This document shows positions 43,094 to 56,030 of a stretch of DNA of 64,000 nucleotides, one piece after another (the stretch's first letter is position 1; each line of letters opens with the position of its first letter). The notes under the pieces were generated by a model. It was given only the letters and a program-made list of their open reading frames with translations. It was not told where the DNA came from and ran no database searches. The stretch is taken from positions 625,750 to 689,749 of the forward strand of contig JACDQD010000009.1 of assembly GCA_019843655.1 (NCBI GenBank), in the 5' to 3' direction. Source of the stretch: Lethocerus indicus (taxonomy: Eukaryota; Arthropoda; Insecta; Hemiptera; Belostomatidae). Made by a program: the position numbers and the translations under genes.

Positions 43094-44675
43094 GTAAATA
43101 TAAATATAAAATTGATTGCTTTACACTTGAAATTGATATTGATAAAATATGAAGTAGGTTATACTAGAAGATAACCCGACTTGTTGATTGATTGAGATTG
43201 CAGCGAATGAAACTTTTATATTTTAAAGAACGTTTTATGCAAAAATCGTGCACTTAGTATTGATTATCGGTCGATTTTAGAAGTAGGTCTATCAAAATTT
43301 CAAATATAAGGCGATTAGATAAGATTTAAAGTAGGTTTTATTACGGAGTATCCTGTATACGTAGACCTGTTGTTTGATTCGGATAAAATTGACGTAACTG
43401 TGATAAAAATGATACAAGATGTATATTTGGCTTCGGTTCGAGTTTAGTTTTAACACTAGAAATTAATCCAGTTTTCGGTAAATTCTCGTACACACCGAGC
43501 CTGGATTAAGTTCAGATTCGTTTCTCTATATTAGGGGGATAAAAATTTCAAATCGGTACGATTCCGTACGGAATTAACGTTAATATAAAACGATGAAGTA
43601 GGTTACACCGGGAGATAACCTGACTTATCTAATTCGAGTTTTTGCCATTTGCGGTTGAACGAAAACCAACATTAATCGAGATATTGTACCGGTTCGATTG
43701 TGCGCGGCGCTGTTTAATTAAAACCCACGATTATCTATTATTATCTATTATTTGAGGGACAATTATCTTTGTTTCTCTCTCTCTCATCGCGGCGCAATCG
43801 CTTCGCGTTATTCAAAACCCGCATCTTCCTTTCCATGTCTGTCTAAAAATGAAACAAACCGCTACTTAAACGATTAAACATTTTGTAGTTTTAAAGCGAT
43901 TCATTACGGCGAATCTTTGTATATAATTAGAATGATAACTTTTTTTTTTTAGAATGCATTAATTAATTAACAGATAGCCGACAGATTTCGAGCCATCTTT
44001 TTATAAAGCGAATCGATATTTAAACCCTTCCGTATTTCAATTTCAAGCGATAGATGTATAACTATATTGTGGAAATTGAAATAGACAGAAAAAATGTATT
44101 ATCAAAATTGAAGTAGAAAATTTTTGATATAGCACCACAAATAGATTGTATAAAACCAAAGATCTGGACAGGCTGAAAGATCCTGAAAAAATTCTGTTTG
44201 TCTATCTTAAAACTCTGTACTAAAGAAATATAATTCTCGGAGCGTAGAATTTGATTTCGGGAAGAAAAATTTAAATTTTCCAAATATGTTTTGGATGATC
44301 CCAACTGTACAATACGGGTCGAGGTTTACTACTGTTGGACGGAGAGCTTAATCAAAGTTATCTTGAACACTTGAACTTGAAGTTATCTTGCAAACTGTAT
44401 GCATTTTTGAACATTAATAAATAAGATATTCCATCGAATTATGTATCATTTTCTATTCTCACAGGTGGATCGTCCGAATTTTAAAAATCAAACGGTCGTC
44501 CTCCGCAGGTGTTCGAAATATATATATGCAAATTAATCTATTTCCTAGATTAATACAGATAGATTTATTTCCTAGGTCTACAGATTGGGTTTCGGCTGTT
44601 TGTCATCGTCAGTAGAGCACACTGCCGAATGTGTCTAATATAAAAATATTTCCGCCCTAAATAAAATATTTATTA

Positions 44676-44740
<65 letters not shown>

Positions 44741-46200
44741 TCAGGGGCAGTCTATGTTCTATGAGCTGAAAAAAATATAAGAGTATGGTTTAAAAAAAAA
44801 ATGTTTTTTTAGACAAAATTATTTTAAACATAATCTCCATTTTAGGACTTGGTCCATCGAGTTGTCCAATTTTTTCATAGCCTTGGAAAAAAAATTTTTT
44901 CCTTACACAGCTTGCAAAATTCAACTTATAGATTCAAATTTATTGAGTAGAAATTTATTTTATGATTGTTTAAATATTGTCATTTTAGCGTTGGCCACTT
45001 TGAGTTGGGTTCCCGACTCGACGGCTTCTCGCCGTCTTCAGTAGTCGGCGCCGACCAGGCGCACCTGTATATTGGGCCATCTATTCTATCATGTTAAACG
45101 CGTTTTCGGAGATTATATATATATATATATATTCACGGTACAAATATGGTCGGGCGACTCGACTGCCGCTACTGAGGCGAGATATTATGTGGCGAACGGC
45201 CGTATCTCGAGAATTGAAAACACTTCGTAAATTGATACTCAACTTTGAGTACTCTGTGAACGGCGAATATTTGCGTTGTTACAAAATCGAGAGGGGAATT
45301 TCATTACAAATTATTGTCGATTTATATTTTATTTTCGAAAAATTCGAAATAATACAACAGTGGAATATGTTTAAATTCTTGGCTCTGTGTCGCATAATCT
45401 TATCTGGTTTTTCCACTCGAAATTGACGTTTCACTTTCTTCTTATCGCCAACGTCCATCTTGACGATACGAGGCGCGCGGATCTACGGTTTTTTTGAAGA
45501 ATTTTTTTTTTTTTCAATTTTTCCGTCCCATTTACGCGCTGAAAACGAAAACGAAATTGGAAGAAAACGAAAAAAAGAAAAAATCAATTTACACCGAACT
45601 TCTGTGCTTTTTCCTCCGAACAGTGCTTGCACGATGCTGGGGGCGGGAGAAAATTTCGTGAAAAAAAAATTTGCGTAATCGAGAAAAAGGGCGCCTTTTT
45701 CAAGCCCTATTGTCGCAATTTTTCCGGCCTTGAAAAAGTTGTAATTAAAAAAATAAAAACTGTAATATATATATTTTATATAGCCTAAACTTCAGTCGAC
45801 GTATTTAATACAATTACATTGTAATTTTGTCCCTATAAAAATATTACAATTCGGACTTAATCCCCCCCACCCCCTTTAAAGGAGTCAAAATTGAGCACAG
45901 TCTACGCGAGACGAATAATAATTAATTTTTACATATATACAATTGCCCGTTACAAATTTGGCTCTATCGATTTGTACAAACTGTTTGTTACAAACGTGTT
46001 TGTAATTTTACGGCCGTAACCGTTCCCCCCCCCCCGTTACGCGTCCTCTGCATACTGATGATTCTCCAGTTTACATATTTTATATTTATTTTATTTTTTT
46101 TTTTTTATTGTTTTTCATTTCGTCCGATTCCGCGACGTCTGGCTGGTTCGCCGTCTTCAGTAGCAGCACTGTCGGCCTCAAAAGTGCGATCACATGGCGG

Positions 46201-46246
<46 letters not shown>

Positions 46247-46704
46247 CAAAGTCAAAATGATTACTTTCGGGTACCCCCCCCCTCCCCACAGTATTTATAC
46301 CGACCGACGGTCGTTGTAAAAATAGAATAATAGATAAGAGAAACTCCGACTAATCTAAATAGCTAGCCATTAGTCATTCCAGCCATAGAGAGAGAGAGAG
46401 AGCTATCTGGAAAAATATTTTCCAGATAAGATGGAAAATAACCGGCCCCCTCCCCATGGAGGCAATAAACCTAATGTCATCAAGTTGATTAACAAGTGAA
46501 TAATTTACGTTGGACGAAAAATTACTTTTGTCAAGTCTGGAGGCGTCCGTCCTGTATATAATTAAATTGCGGAAATGTGTAAATTGGGAGTTATTTACCG
46601 GCCGCCATTTTCGTTCGTTACGAAAATTTTATTTCAAATCAATTTCGGCCGTTCGGCCCAGCTCGAAAGGGAAGAAAGGTTCTTGCCCTCTACTTCTGGG
46701 CATC

Positions 46705-46773
<69 letters not shown>

Positions 46774-47895
46774 CCGCCGAGAAGGAGGTATCAAAACATG
46801 TGTCTTAAAATGGAGGATAAAAGGTCAATTTAAAACCAGTACACAATAGGTTTATTCTCATGTAATATTTTCGACTGTAAAGTACTAAATTGTACGCGGA
46901 AACGTCAAAGGAATTTAATACTTGGAATTTATATTGGGGCGGGGGTTGGGGGGGTTAATTCCGAATATGTAGCCGTCTGAAAATTGGACTCAATTAGAGT
47001 CAGGAAATTTGTGATTTCTTGCCGCTGGACAACGCCCACACCCCCCCGCGTCCCATTTTTTCAGACTTATTCCGTAGCAAGTAGTGAAGTGTAGTGAAGT
47101 GGGATTTTTCGACAATAACGAGTACAGAATTATACAGGAAAATATCCTGGTAAACGCTTTCGGCGACGGTCGTCCGCCATTCTGTCCGATAATACACAGT
47201 TAAGCAGACCTGTTTTGTGGTCTGCAAGGATATCGTAGGATGTCTGTCTCTCCTGGTCTAGAAATCGGGGTTTCTTCGGCCGCTCTCGCCCCATCTTCAG
47301 TAGCGCTTTTGGCACTTCGGGCGATGTCTCTCGGCTTCGTATTGCGATCTCAGTTAACCGAGTTAACAAACTTGATTACAGTCACTGTAGGTTCGTGATA
47401 TGTTTCTGTCTACTCTCGCTGCTGTTCGGTCTTTCGCTAGACCGGTTTCGGCCGCTCGCCATCTTCAGTAGCGCGGTGTTTGTGTCAGTCACCTGTATCT
47501 ATGGTCAGACCGCAGTGCACAGTCACAGTGCAGTGAGGATGCCCCCGGAAAGACATCCAAAGTGCCGAAAGTGCCAAAAGTGTACTGAAGATGGCGAGCG
47601 GCCGAAACCGGTCTGAGATAGAAGCAGCAGACAGAAACAGAAATACACGAAATCTCTTACTGTCCACTATTAAATTCCTGACATCCCGAACGTACCGTGT
47701 TAGAGACGCCGGAAAGACAGGTTTCGGTCATCAGGTTCTCAGAAAACGCGTAACAAAGACATCCGGCGGTGGGTCTCCTCCTCCTGCGTAATACTGGCCG
47801 AAACCGGTCATTTATAGTTTAAGGTCTCTGGAGCAAGTGTATCTCAAACGGATTCACGGTTGATTATGGGACGAATCCGGGAAATTTGAAAACTA

Positions 47896-47957
<62 letters not shown>

Positions 47958-48164
47958 TTGGCAACTAAATAATTGCGGATTTCGTCATCTTCGTGTGTCT
48001 GTGCACGCCCTTTACTTATGTTGTGAATTTTTCACGTAATAAACATTTTCTAGAATATACTCTAGAATATAGGTTTGAAGATTTTGCGTAAAATGCGTAA
48101 AAATACGAATAACGCCATATCTCCGTCTGGCGACGAAATTCACCCGCAATGACTTAGTTGCCGA

Positions 48165-48226
<62 letters not shown>

Positions 48227-48920
48227 CCAGGATTTTGACTGGTTGCGGTCTAGCTTGGCTATTTTGTATATTAATAATCAAAAAAAAAAAAAATTGAGAA
48301 AAGCACTATTCAGAGCGTAACCAATTAATAATGACGTTTCTCCTTTGGAGTTTTCACTACAATTTCTAATTCGCTCTCTCTCTTTGTGCCATATTTCCTT
48401 CGGGCTTTTCCTAGAAAGTGCAATATATTGTTGCAATGCGCATAAAAAAAAAAAAACAACAAATCGTACCCATTAGTTTCGGTTTAATTGTATTTATTAA
48501 TTCTAGTCGGAGATCTCGCCCTGAGCTTAAATATGAACTTTTTTCCCAATTTCAACTGCGTTATTATTATAACGGGAGTCCCGTAATTGAACGCAATATC
48601 TGAACTGTGGTTGAGGAAAATTTTATTATTTTTGAAAAATATTTTTCAACGCGCTGTTCTATCGTGTAACGCCCTCCATTTTCGATGATTTTTTTTTTTT
48701 TTTAAATTTTTAATAGGGTTTTCGGGACTTTACTGCGAGAATTGCGGCCAAATTCAAATTGCGGGAAAACCCTCCCCCCAATATATCGCGACTGAACACA
48801 GTGCTTGCACGATGCTGGGGGCGCGATATTGTGAAAGAAAAAATTACAATAATCGACAAAAAAATACAGCTTAAAGCCAAGCCCATTCTCACATTTATTC
48901 TGCGTCGAAGAGTTGCAATT

Positions 48921-48961
<41 letters not shown>

Positions 48962-49375
48962 AATAAGAAAAACTGTAATATCAGTTACATTTTGTATATT
49001 TCGACGAGAATCGTCGTGAGCAGGATGACTTAAGTAGGCGGGGAGTAGAACTTATTTATTGTATTAAAATTTAATTAATTGTAGCAAAAACTATCGTCCA
49101 CGTTGTGTTTGAACGAATAGTTCGTTAACAATTTCGTCGATATCATCCGTTCTTTTAAAATTAGTTCTCGAATTAGTTTAGCGAATTAGTTCTCGAAAAA
49201 AGGTTCGATTCCCGCCCGGAAGCCCCACCCATGTAATGTTGTATGTAATTTCCGATGGTTTCAATTACGAAAGCGTCGACGCCACAAGGGAGGATTTAGA
49301 TTCGTAGGGGGGGCGAAATCCGGATATTCAATCTGCCCTTCAAGAAACCATAAAAGCATTTAAATCCCTATTGAT

Positions 49376-49435
<60 letters not shown>

Positions 49436-49638
49436 ATATATATATATAGAGTACCCAAAAGTAATCGACAATTTGATAAGATGTATTTCGGGGTCTTGAG
49501 AGGAGTTCCTCGAGGGAGGGGAAATTTACCGGAAAAGTGGCAGTTGTCGATAATATCGGTGAATATATAATTGAAATTTTTTTTTTTTGGCCAAAAATAA
49601 AATGAATTCCAAAGTCAAAATGTTTGATTACTTTTGGG

Positions 49639-49684
<46 letters not shown>

Positions 49685-49920
49685 ATCAATAGAAGCTTTT
49701 ATGGTTACTCGAAGGGAATAATTATTGTCGATTACTTTTGTGTACGTCTAATAAAATTATAGACAGTCTATATCAGACAGAGAAACTATCAATTAGGAAA
49801 TTTTTTTGAGTTTGTACGAAAATTCAAAGACTGAAAAACGAAAAACTATTCCGATTTCCGGCCTCTCTTTCAGTATTTTTTCCCTACTAACATTTGAAAT
49901 TAAATTCAAAAAAATCTTCC

Positions 49921-49960
<40 letters not shown>

Positions 49961-52900
49961 TAAGGAACGAAGTAAAAATAATTTTTCCAGCAAATTTTCG
50001 ATTCCCCTCTCTTGAGGAACTCCTCTCAAGACCCCGAAATACATCTTATCAAATTGTCGATTACTTTTGGGCTACACCTAATATAATATTGAAAATGAAA
50101 GAATTTTTTAAAAAATAAAATATCGTTTATAATTTAAAATACGCGTTTTATTTTTCCGGCACATTCATATCGCGATATTCACAGTCCTACCGTCTGATAT
50201 ATTGAAAATATCGGGCGTGCGGCCAAAAGTAATCGACAATTTGATAAGATGTATTTCGGGGTCTTGAGGAATTCCTCAAGAGGGGAATCCGGGAAAATTT
50301 GCCGGAAAAGTGGCAGGAGATAATATCGGTGAATATATATATAGTAGATTAATAATTAAAGTTTATTTCTGGCCGAAAATAAAATGAATTCCACAGGTCA
50401 AAATGTTGGATTACTTTTGGGGGTAGCCCTAATATCAGGAAATCAGCGGAAGGGCGAAGGACACAATTAACAATTTACCGTTTTCTGTTTGTTCCAGTTC
50501 TTGTGCCTGAGGAACATCAAGTTGTTCCTGCAAGCATGCCACGACTACTTCGGCCTGAAGGAGAGCGACCTCTTCGAGCCGTCTATGCTCTTCGACCTCA
50601 CCGATTTCCTACGCGTCCTCTACACACTTTCGAAACTGTCCAACTGTCCGAAATTGCAGAAACACGGAGTGCCGTAAGTAGTGAAGGCCCGTTATCGCGC
50701 CCCCTTCCCTGTACAATATCTGTCACGGCGGCATAACTGTGTGGCGGCCGCTCGCCCCCGTCTTCAGTAGCGCTGTGTCGGTCACTAATCCCCACTGCAC
50801 CGTGTCACTGCCGAGGACTGTGCGGCGAACGACCGAAACAGAGTACAAGTGTCACAGTGCAGTGAGGATGCCCCTCACGAAAGACATCCGCCAGTGCCAA
50901 CAGTGCGCTACTGAAGACGGGGCGAGCGGCCGAAGAAAGCGGTCCCAGCGAAAGACCGGACCGGACCGGCGAGAGGAGACAGAGAAACGTCTTCAGTAGC
51001 GGTGTGTCAGTCACTTTTTGGCACAGTACAAGTGACACAGTGCGACAGTGAGGATGCCCCACGAAAGACATCCAAAGTGCCAAAAGTGAGTGACACACCG
51101 CTACTGAAGATGTTTCTCTGTCTCCTCTCGCCGGCGGTCCGGACTTTCGCTGGGACCGGTTTCTTTGGCCGCTCGCCCCGTCTTCAGTAGCGCTGTGTTA
51201 GTCACCGTTGGCACTTTTGGATGTCTTTCGTGGGGCATCCTCACTGCACTGTCACTGTCACACTGTGTCACTTGTACTGTGGCAAAAAGTGACTGACACC
51301 GCTACTGAAGATGTTTCTCTGTCTCCTCTCGCCGGTCCGGTCTTTCGCTGGGACCGGTTTCTTTGGCCGCTCGCCCCGTCTTCAGTAGCGCTGTGTTACT
51401 CACCGTTGGCACTTTGGATGTCTTTCGTGGGGGGCATCTTCACTGCACTGTCCCAAGGACAGTGTGGCGAACAACCGAAACACAGTACAAGTGACACAGT
51501 GCAGTGAGGATGCCCCACGAAAGACATCCAAAGTGCCAACAGTGCGCTACTGAAGACGGGGCGAGCGGCCGAAGAAACCGGTCTGGCGAAAGACCGAACC
51601 GCCGGCGAGAGGAGACAGAGAAACGTCTTCAGTAGCGGTGTGTCAGACACTTTTTGGCACAGTACAAGTGACACAGTGTGACAGTGCAGTGAGGATGGCC
51701 CCCGAAAATGTGCCAAAAGTGACTAACACACCGCTACTGAAGACGGGGGCGAGCGGTCGAAGAAACCGGTCTGGCGAAAGACAAAAACCACCGGCGAGAG
51801 CAGAGACAAAAACGCCACAAACCTACGCTTTTTCATGTTCCATATTTGTCCCAATAGCAATGGGGCTATTGCTAGAAATTGGTTTCTTGGAATATCAGAA
51901 AATATCGAATACAAAAACAGTATATGTATTATGAGTCAAAAATGGCCAAATTTTTTTTTTTTCTTTTACAGGGGATTTTCAGTGCACAAACCGAGATCGC
52001 TTTCACAAGAGGACATATACCGTAATCTGAATTCAAAGTGAGTCTGCGTTTTATAGTTTTATTTTTAGATACGATAAGAGAAAATTTTTTTTTTGAAAAT
52101 ACGTGAAAATGTGATCTCCGCCCCGCGTCCGCTGTTGGGAGTACTCTTTGTTTTTGTGTGTGCCGTCTGTTTTTCTTTTTTCTTTTTCCTTTTTCCTTTT
52201 TTCTGTGGCCGGTCGTTCGGCTGTACGACAAGCGCTGATTTTCGGCCGTTCGCCCGCTTCAGTAGTCGTCGCTCGAACGGAAATCGGTAACGTTTTCGAG
52301 TTGGAGATTTATATCCCCCTTTAGAAATCCCCTTTTTTGTTTTGAAAATCGTTAACGGAATTATTTACGTCAACAGAAAGAGCTTTGTTACGAAATCTTT
52401 TAGTTTAAGAGGGGAGAAAGTTCCCGAAAGTTGGGGAAGTTTCACGAAATGTCTCGATTCTTTCTGCCTTCTGAATGGGACCGAAGTCAGGATTTTGGAA
52501 ACTGTGTTCGGGTTTAAAACTTTCGGTGAAAAAACTTTGGTACTTTTCCTTTCAGGGAAGCCAAAAATCACCAAATATTCGGCCAAATTTGTTACAATCA
52601 TAAGGGGAATGTTAGTTTCAGGGGGCCCTAACGTGCTCCTAATCTGTGAATTCATTGGAAACGAAGCGCGGTTTCCTTTTTTTCTTCGATCTTAATTTTG
52701 AAAAGAAAACAAAACGATGAAACTTCGGGATTTAGCTGGAACTGAAAAGGATTTTTGCGCCCCAGCTGACCAAAGGCCAAACTTTTTTTTCCCGGGCAAC
52801 AAATTCGTTGTTGCCTTCGTCTCTGGGTTCTGGGACAGCGTCGTTTCCGAAGACGGGAAGAATCTCGGACTTTCGGCAAGTCGCAAAGCCCCACCGAGGC

Positions 52901-55604
52901 GAAAGTCCGGAGTCTTCAACGTCTTCAGTGGACGCCGGTGTCGGGACAGTGTCGTTTCCGAAGACGGGAGGAATCTCGGTCTTTCGGGGAAGTCGCAAAG
53001 TCCGCCGGTCCGAGTTTCCCACCGGTATTACCCGGACTTCGGAGATGATGGTGTTCCCAAGCGAAAGTCCGGAGCCTTCAACGTCTTAAGTAGACGCCGG
53101 TGTCGGGACAGTGTCGTTTCTGAAAACGGGGAGAATCTCAGTCTTTCGGGAAGTCGCAAAGTCCGCCGGTCCGAGTTTCTCCCCCACCACGGACTTCGGC
53201 GATGATGGTCGTTCCCTCCCCGAAGCGAAAGTCCGGAGACTTCAACGTCTTAAGTAGACGCCGGTCTCGGGACAGTGTCGTTTCTGAAGACGGGAGGAAT
53301 CTCGGACTTTCGGGGAGTCGTCGGACTCGGAAGTCGGGGAGTATTACCCCGGACTTCGGCGATCACGGATGTTCCACCCCCGAGGCTAAAGTCCTGAGCC
53401 TTCAACGTCTTAAGTTGGCGCCGATGGCTTGTTGGACAGTGGCGGCGTTGTTGGGGGCGGCGGCGGTACCAAGAGCGAGCGCGGTTCTCCCGAAAGGAAC
53501 CGGAAGGGAGTGCTCAGGTCCCCCGAAGACGTCTTCCGCCCTTTCACCATCAAGTCGCCCCAGCTGGAGGACCGCGACGAGGAGATCTACGAAGACCTCT
53601 GCTATATCACCTTCTCAGCGGAGGTACACTTTCTCCTCCATCTCTTCCATCTTATAATAACCCGTAATTTTTTTCGTTTTTTGGCCTTTCTATGTTGTTG
53701 TTTTTTTTCCCCCCATTCCCATCTTTATTGAAGCCCCGCACGGGAAAAGTTCCCCCCCGTCTTTAACGAAATTCCTCAAAGTTCGCTCGGAATTCCATCC
53801 ATAAGGGTTTTATCCGCCCCCCTTACCAGTGATGAGGATATTTGATCCTCGTTTGAATAAAAAAATTTTAATGGCACAAGGTAAAACTGATTCCTTGATT
53901 TCTGTAAATGACAAATCTGTAGAAGGACAGGAAGCGCTAGTGAAGAAATACTAGTACTAGTGATGGAATCATAGCTACGCTAGTATCAGTGACGGAATCG
54001 TAGTCCTAGTGAAGGGATGAATGTAATAACGGCGAAATTCTAGTGCTTCTGATGGAAGAATACTAGTACTAGTGATGGAATCGTAGTGCTATCGAATGAA
54101 AGCTAGTACTAGTGGCGAAATTCTAGTACTGTTGCCTGAATCCTAGCACTGGTGAAGTTACGCTAGTATCAGTGACGGAATCGTAGTGCTAGTACTAGTT
54201 GCACGATCCTAGTACTTCCGATGGAATACTAGTGACAGTAATGGAATACTGGTACTAGCGATGGAATCATAGTGCTATCGAACGAAAGCTAGTACTAGTG
54301 GCGAAATCTTAGCGCTAGTGAAGAAATATTAGTACTAGTGATGGATGAATATCAGTGACGGAATCGTACTCCTAGTGAAGGGATAAATGTACTAAGGACG
54401 AAACCCTAGTGCTAGTACTAGTTGCACGATCCTAGTGCTTCCGATGGAATACCAGTGACATTAATGCCAGTGCTGATGGCGAAATCCCGGTGACAGTGGA
54501 GGAATGTCCCGATGCTGGAAGGATGCCGGCGCTAGTGATATGAACCTAGTGCTAGTGAAGGAACGCCACTGATTAGAGTGCTGAAGACTGTATCACGTTA
54601 GAATCCCAGTCCCAATGATGGGATAATAGTGCTAGAAAACTGAACAGACAGCATTTGGACCCCGTCTTTCGATCATCTCTGTACATTAAGCTGTACCCAA
54701 AAGTAATCGACAATTTGATAAGATGTATTTCGGTATTGAGGAGTTCCTCAAGAGGGGAATTTATAATATTTCGGTGAAAACTGGCAGATTAGATAATAAA
54801 AATTTCTTTTTAGTGATATATATAGTAGATTAATAAAAATGTCAAAATCTTTGATTACTTTCGGGTCACATGTCTTTTGCGACACGAGGACAGTGAATTT
54901 GAATTGTTTTTTTTTTTTTAAAAACCAAAAACCAGAATTTTGGCACTTTCCGGCCCCCATTTTTTGTTGTTTTCTTCGCGTTTTGTTGCATTTTTGTTCG
55001 TCGATTTCTGCTCACGCACCCGGAATGAACGCTCTCGTTGTTTATCTGTTGTTGTTGTTGTTGTTGTTTTTTCTTCTCTGTTTCGCTCATTTATCTGTTT
55101 CTGTGTGTCTTTTGCACTCTTTTGTTTATTTTTTTTTTTTGGTTTGCACGACATTTTTTTTTTTTTTTTTTTCATTATTTTTCCGTCCGCCACACACACA
55201 ACGCACACAAACAGCAATGCCGAAGAGGGCGCCAGCGCTTTGATGTCCGAAGAGTGTTTGGACTACGACACGAGGACCAGAAACGAGGAGATATATCAGG
55301 ATTTGTGCTCGATCGACAAACACTCGACGACCTCGCCGCCGCCACCGCTAGTAAGAATTTTAACGTATAAAGCAGTAAGCGCACATGGTATATTGAGGCG
55401 CGACCGCGGAGCATGACTTTCGGCTGTGCGATATCGGTTTGTTTCGAACGAACAAAAAACGAAAATTATATTTAAAAAAAAAAAATCTTTCATTAGGGGT
55501 TACGCCAAAAGTAATCGACATTTCGACATTGGAATTCATTTTATTTATCAACTTTAATTTTCACTTTCAACTTGGTTTCAATTGCTAAAGGAAGGATTTG
55601 ATTC

Positions 55605-55654
<50 letters not shown>

Positions 55655-55749
55655 CAAAAGTAATCCAACATTTAGACATTGGAATTCATTTTATTTATTC
55701 AACTTTAATTTTCACTTTCAACTTGGTTTCAATTGCTAAAGGAGGATTT

Positions 55750-55796
<47 letters not shown>

Positions 55797-55980
55797 GGTA
55801 CCAAAAGTAATCCGACATTTAGACACTGGAATTCATTTTATTTATTAACTTTAATTTTCACTTTCAACTTGGTTTCAATTGCAAAAGCGCCACAAGGGAG
55901 GATTTAGATTCGTAGGGGGCGAAATCCGATATTCAATCTGCCCTTCAAGAAACCATAAAAGCTTTTAAATCTCTATTGAT

Positions 55981-56030
<50 letters not shown>

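Noticed and set aside
52717..53205. 162-codon plus-strand frame upstream of Vav exon 4
   Set aside because: It crosses 164-bp tandem units in shifting register and does not join Vav exon 3 or 4 in phase.
54839..55243. Hydrophobic plus-strand frame before Vav exon 5
   Set aside because: Made of poly-T and TTG runs in the intron pyrimidine tract; no conserved motif.
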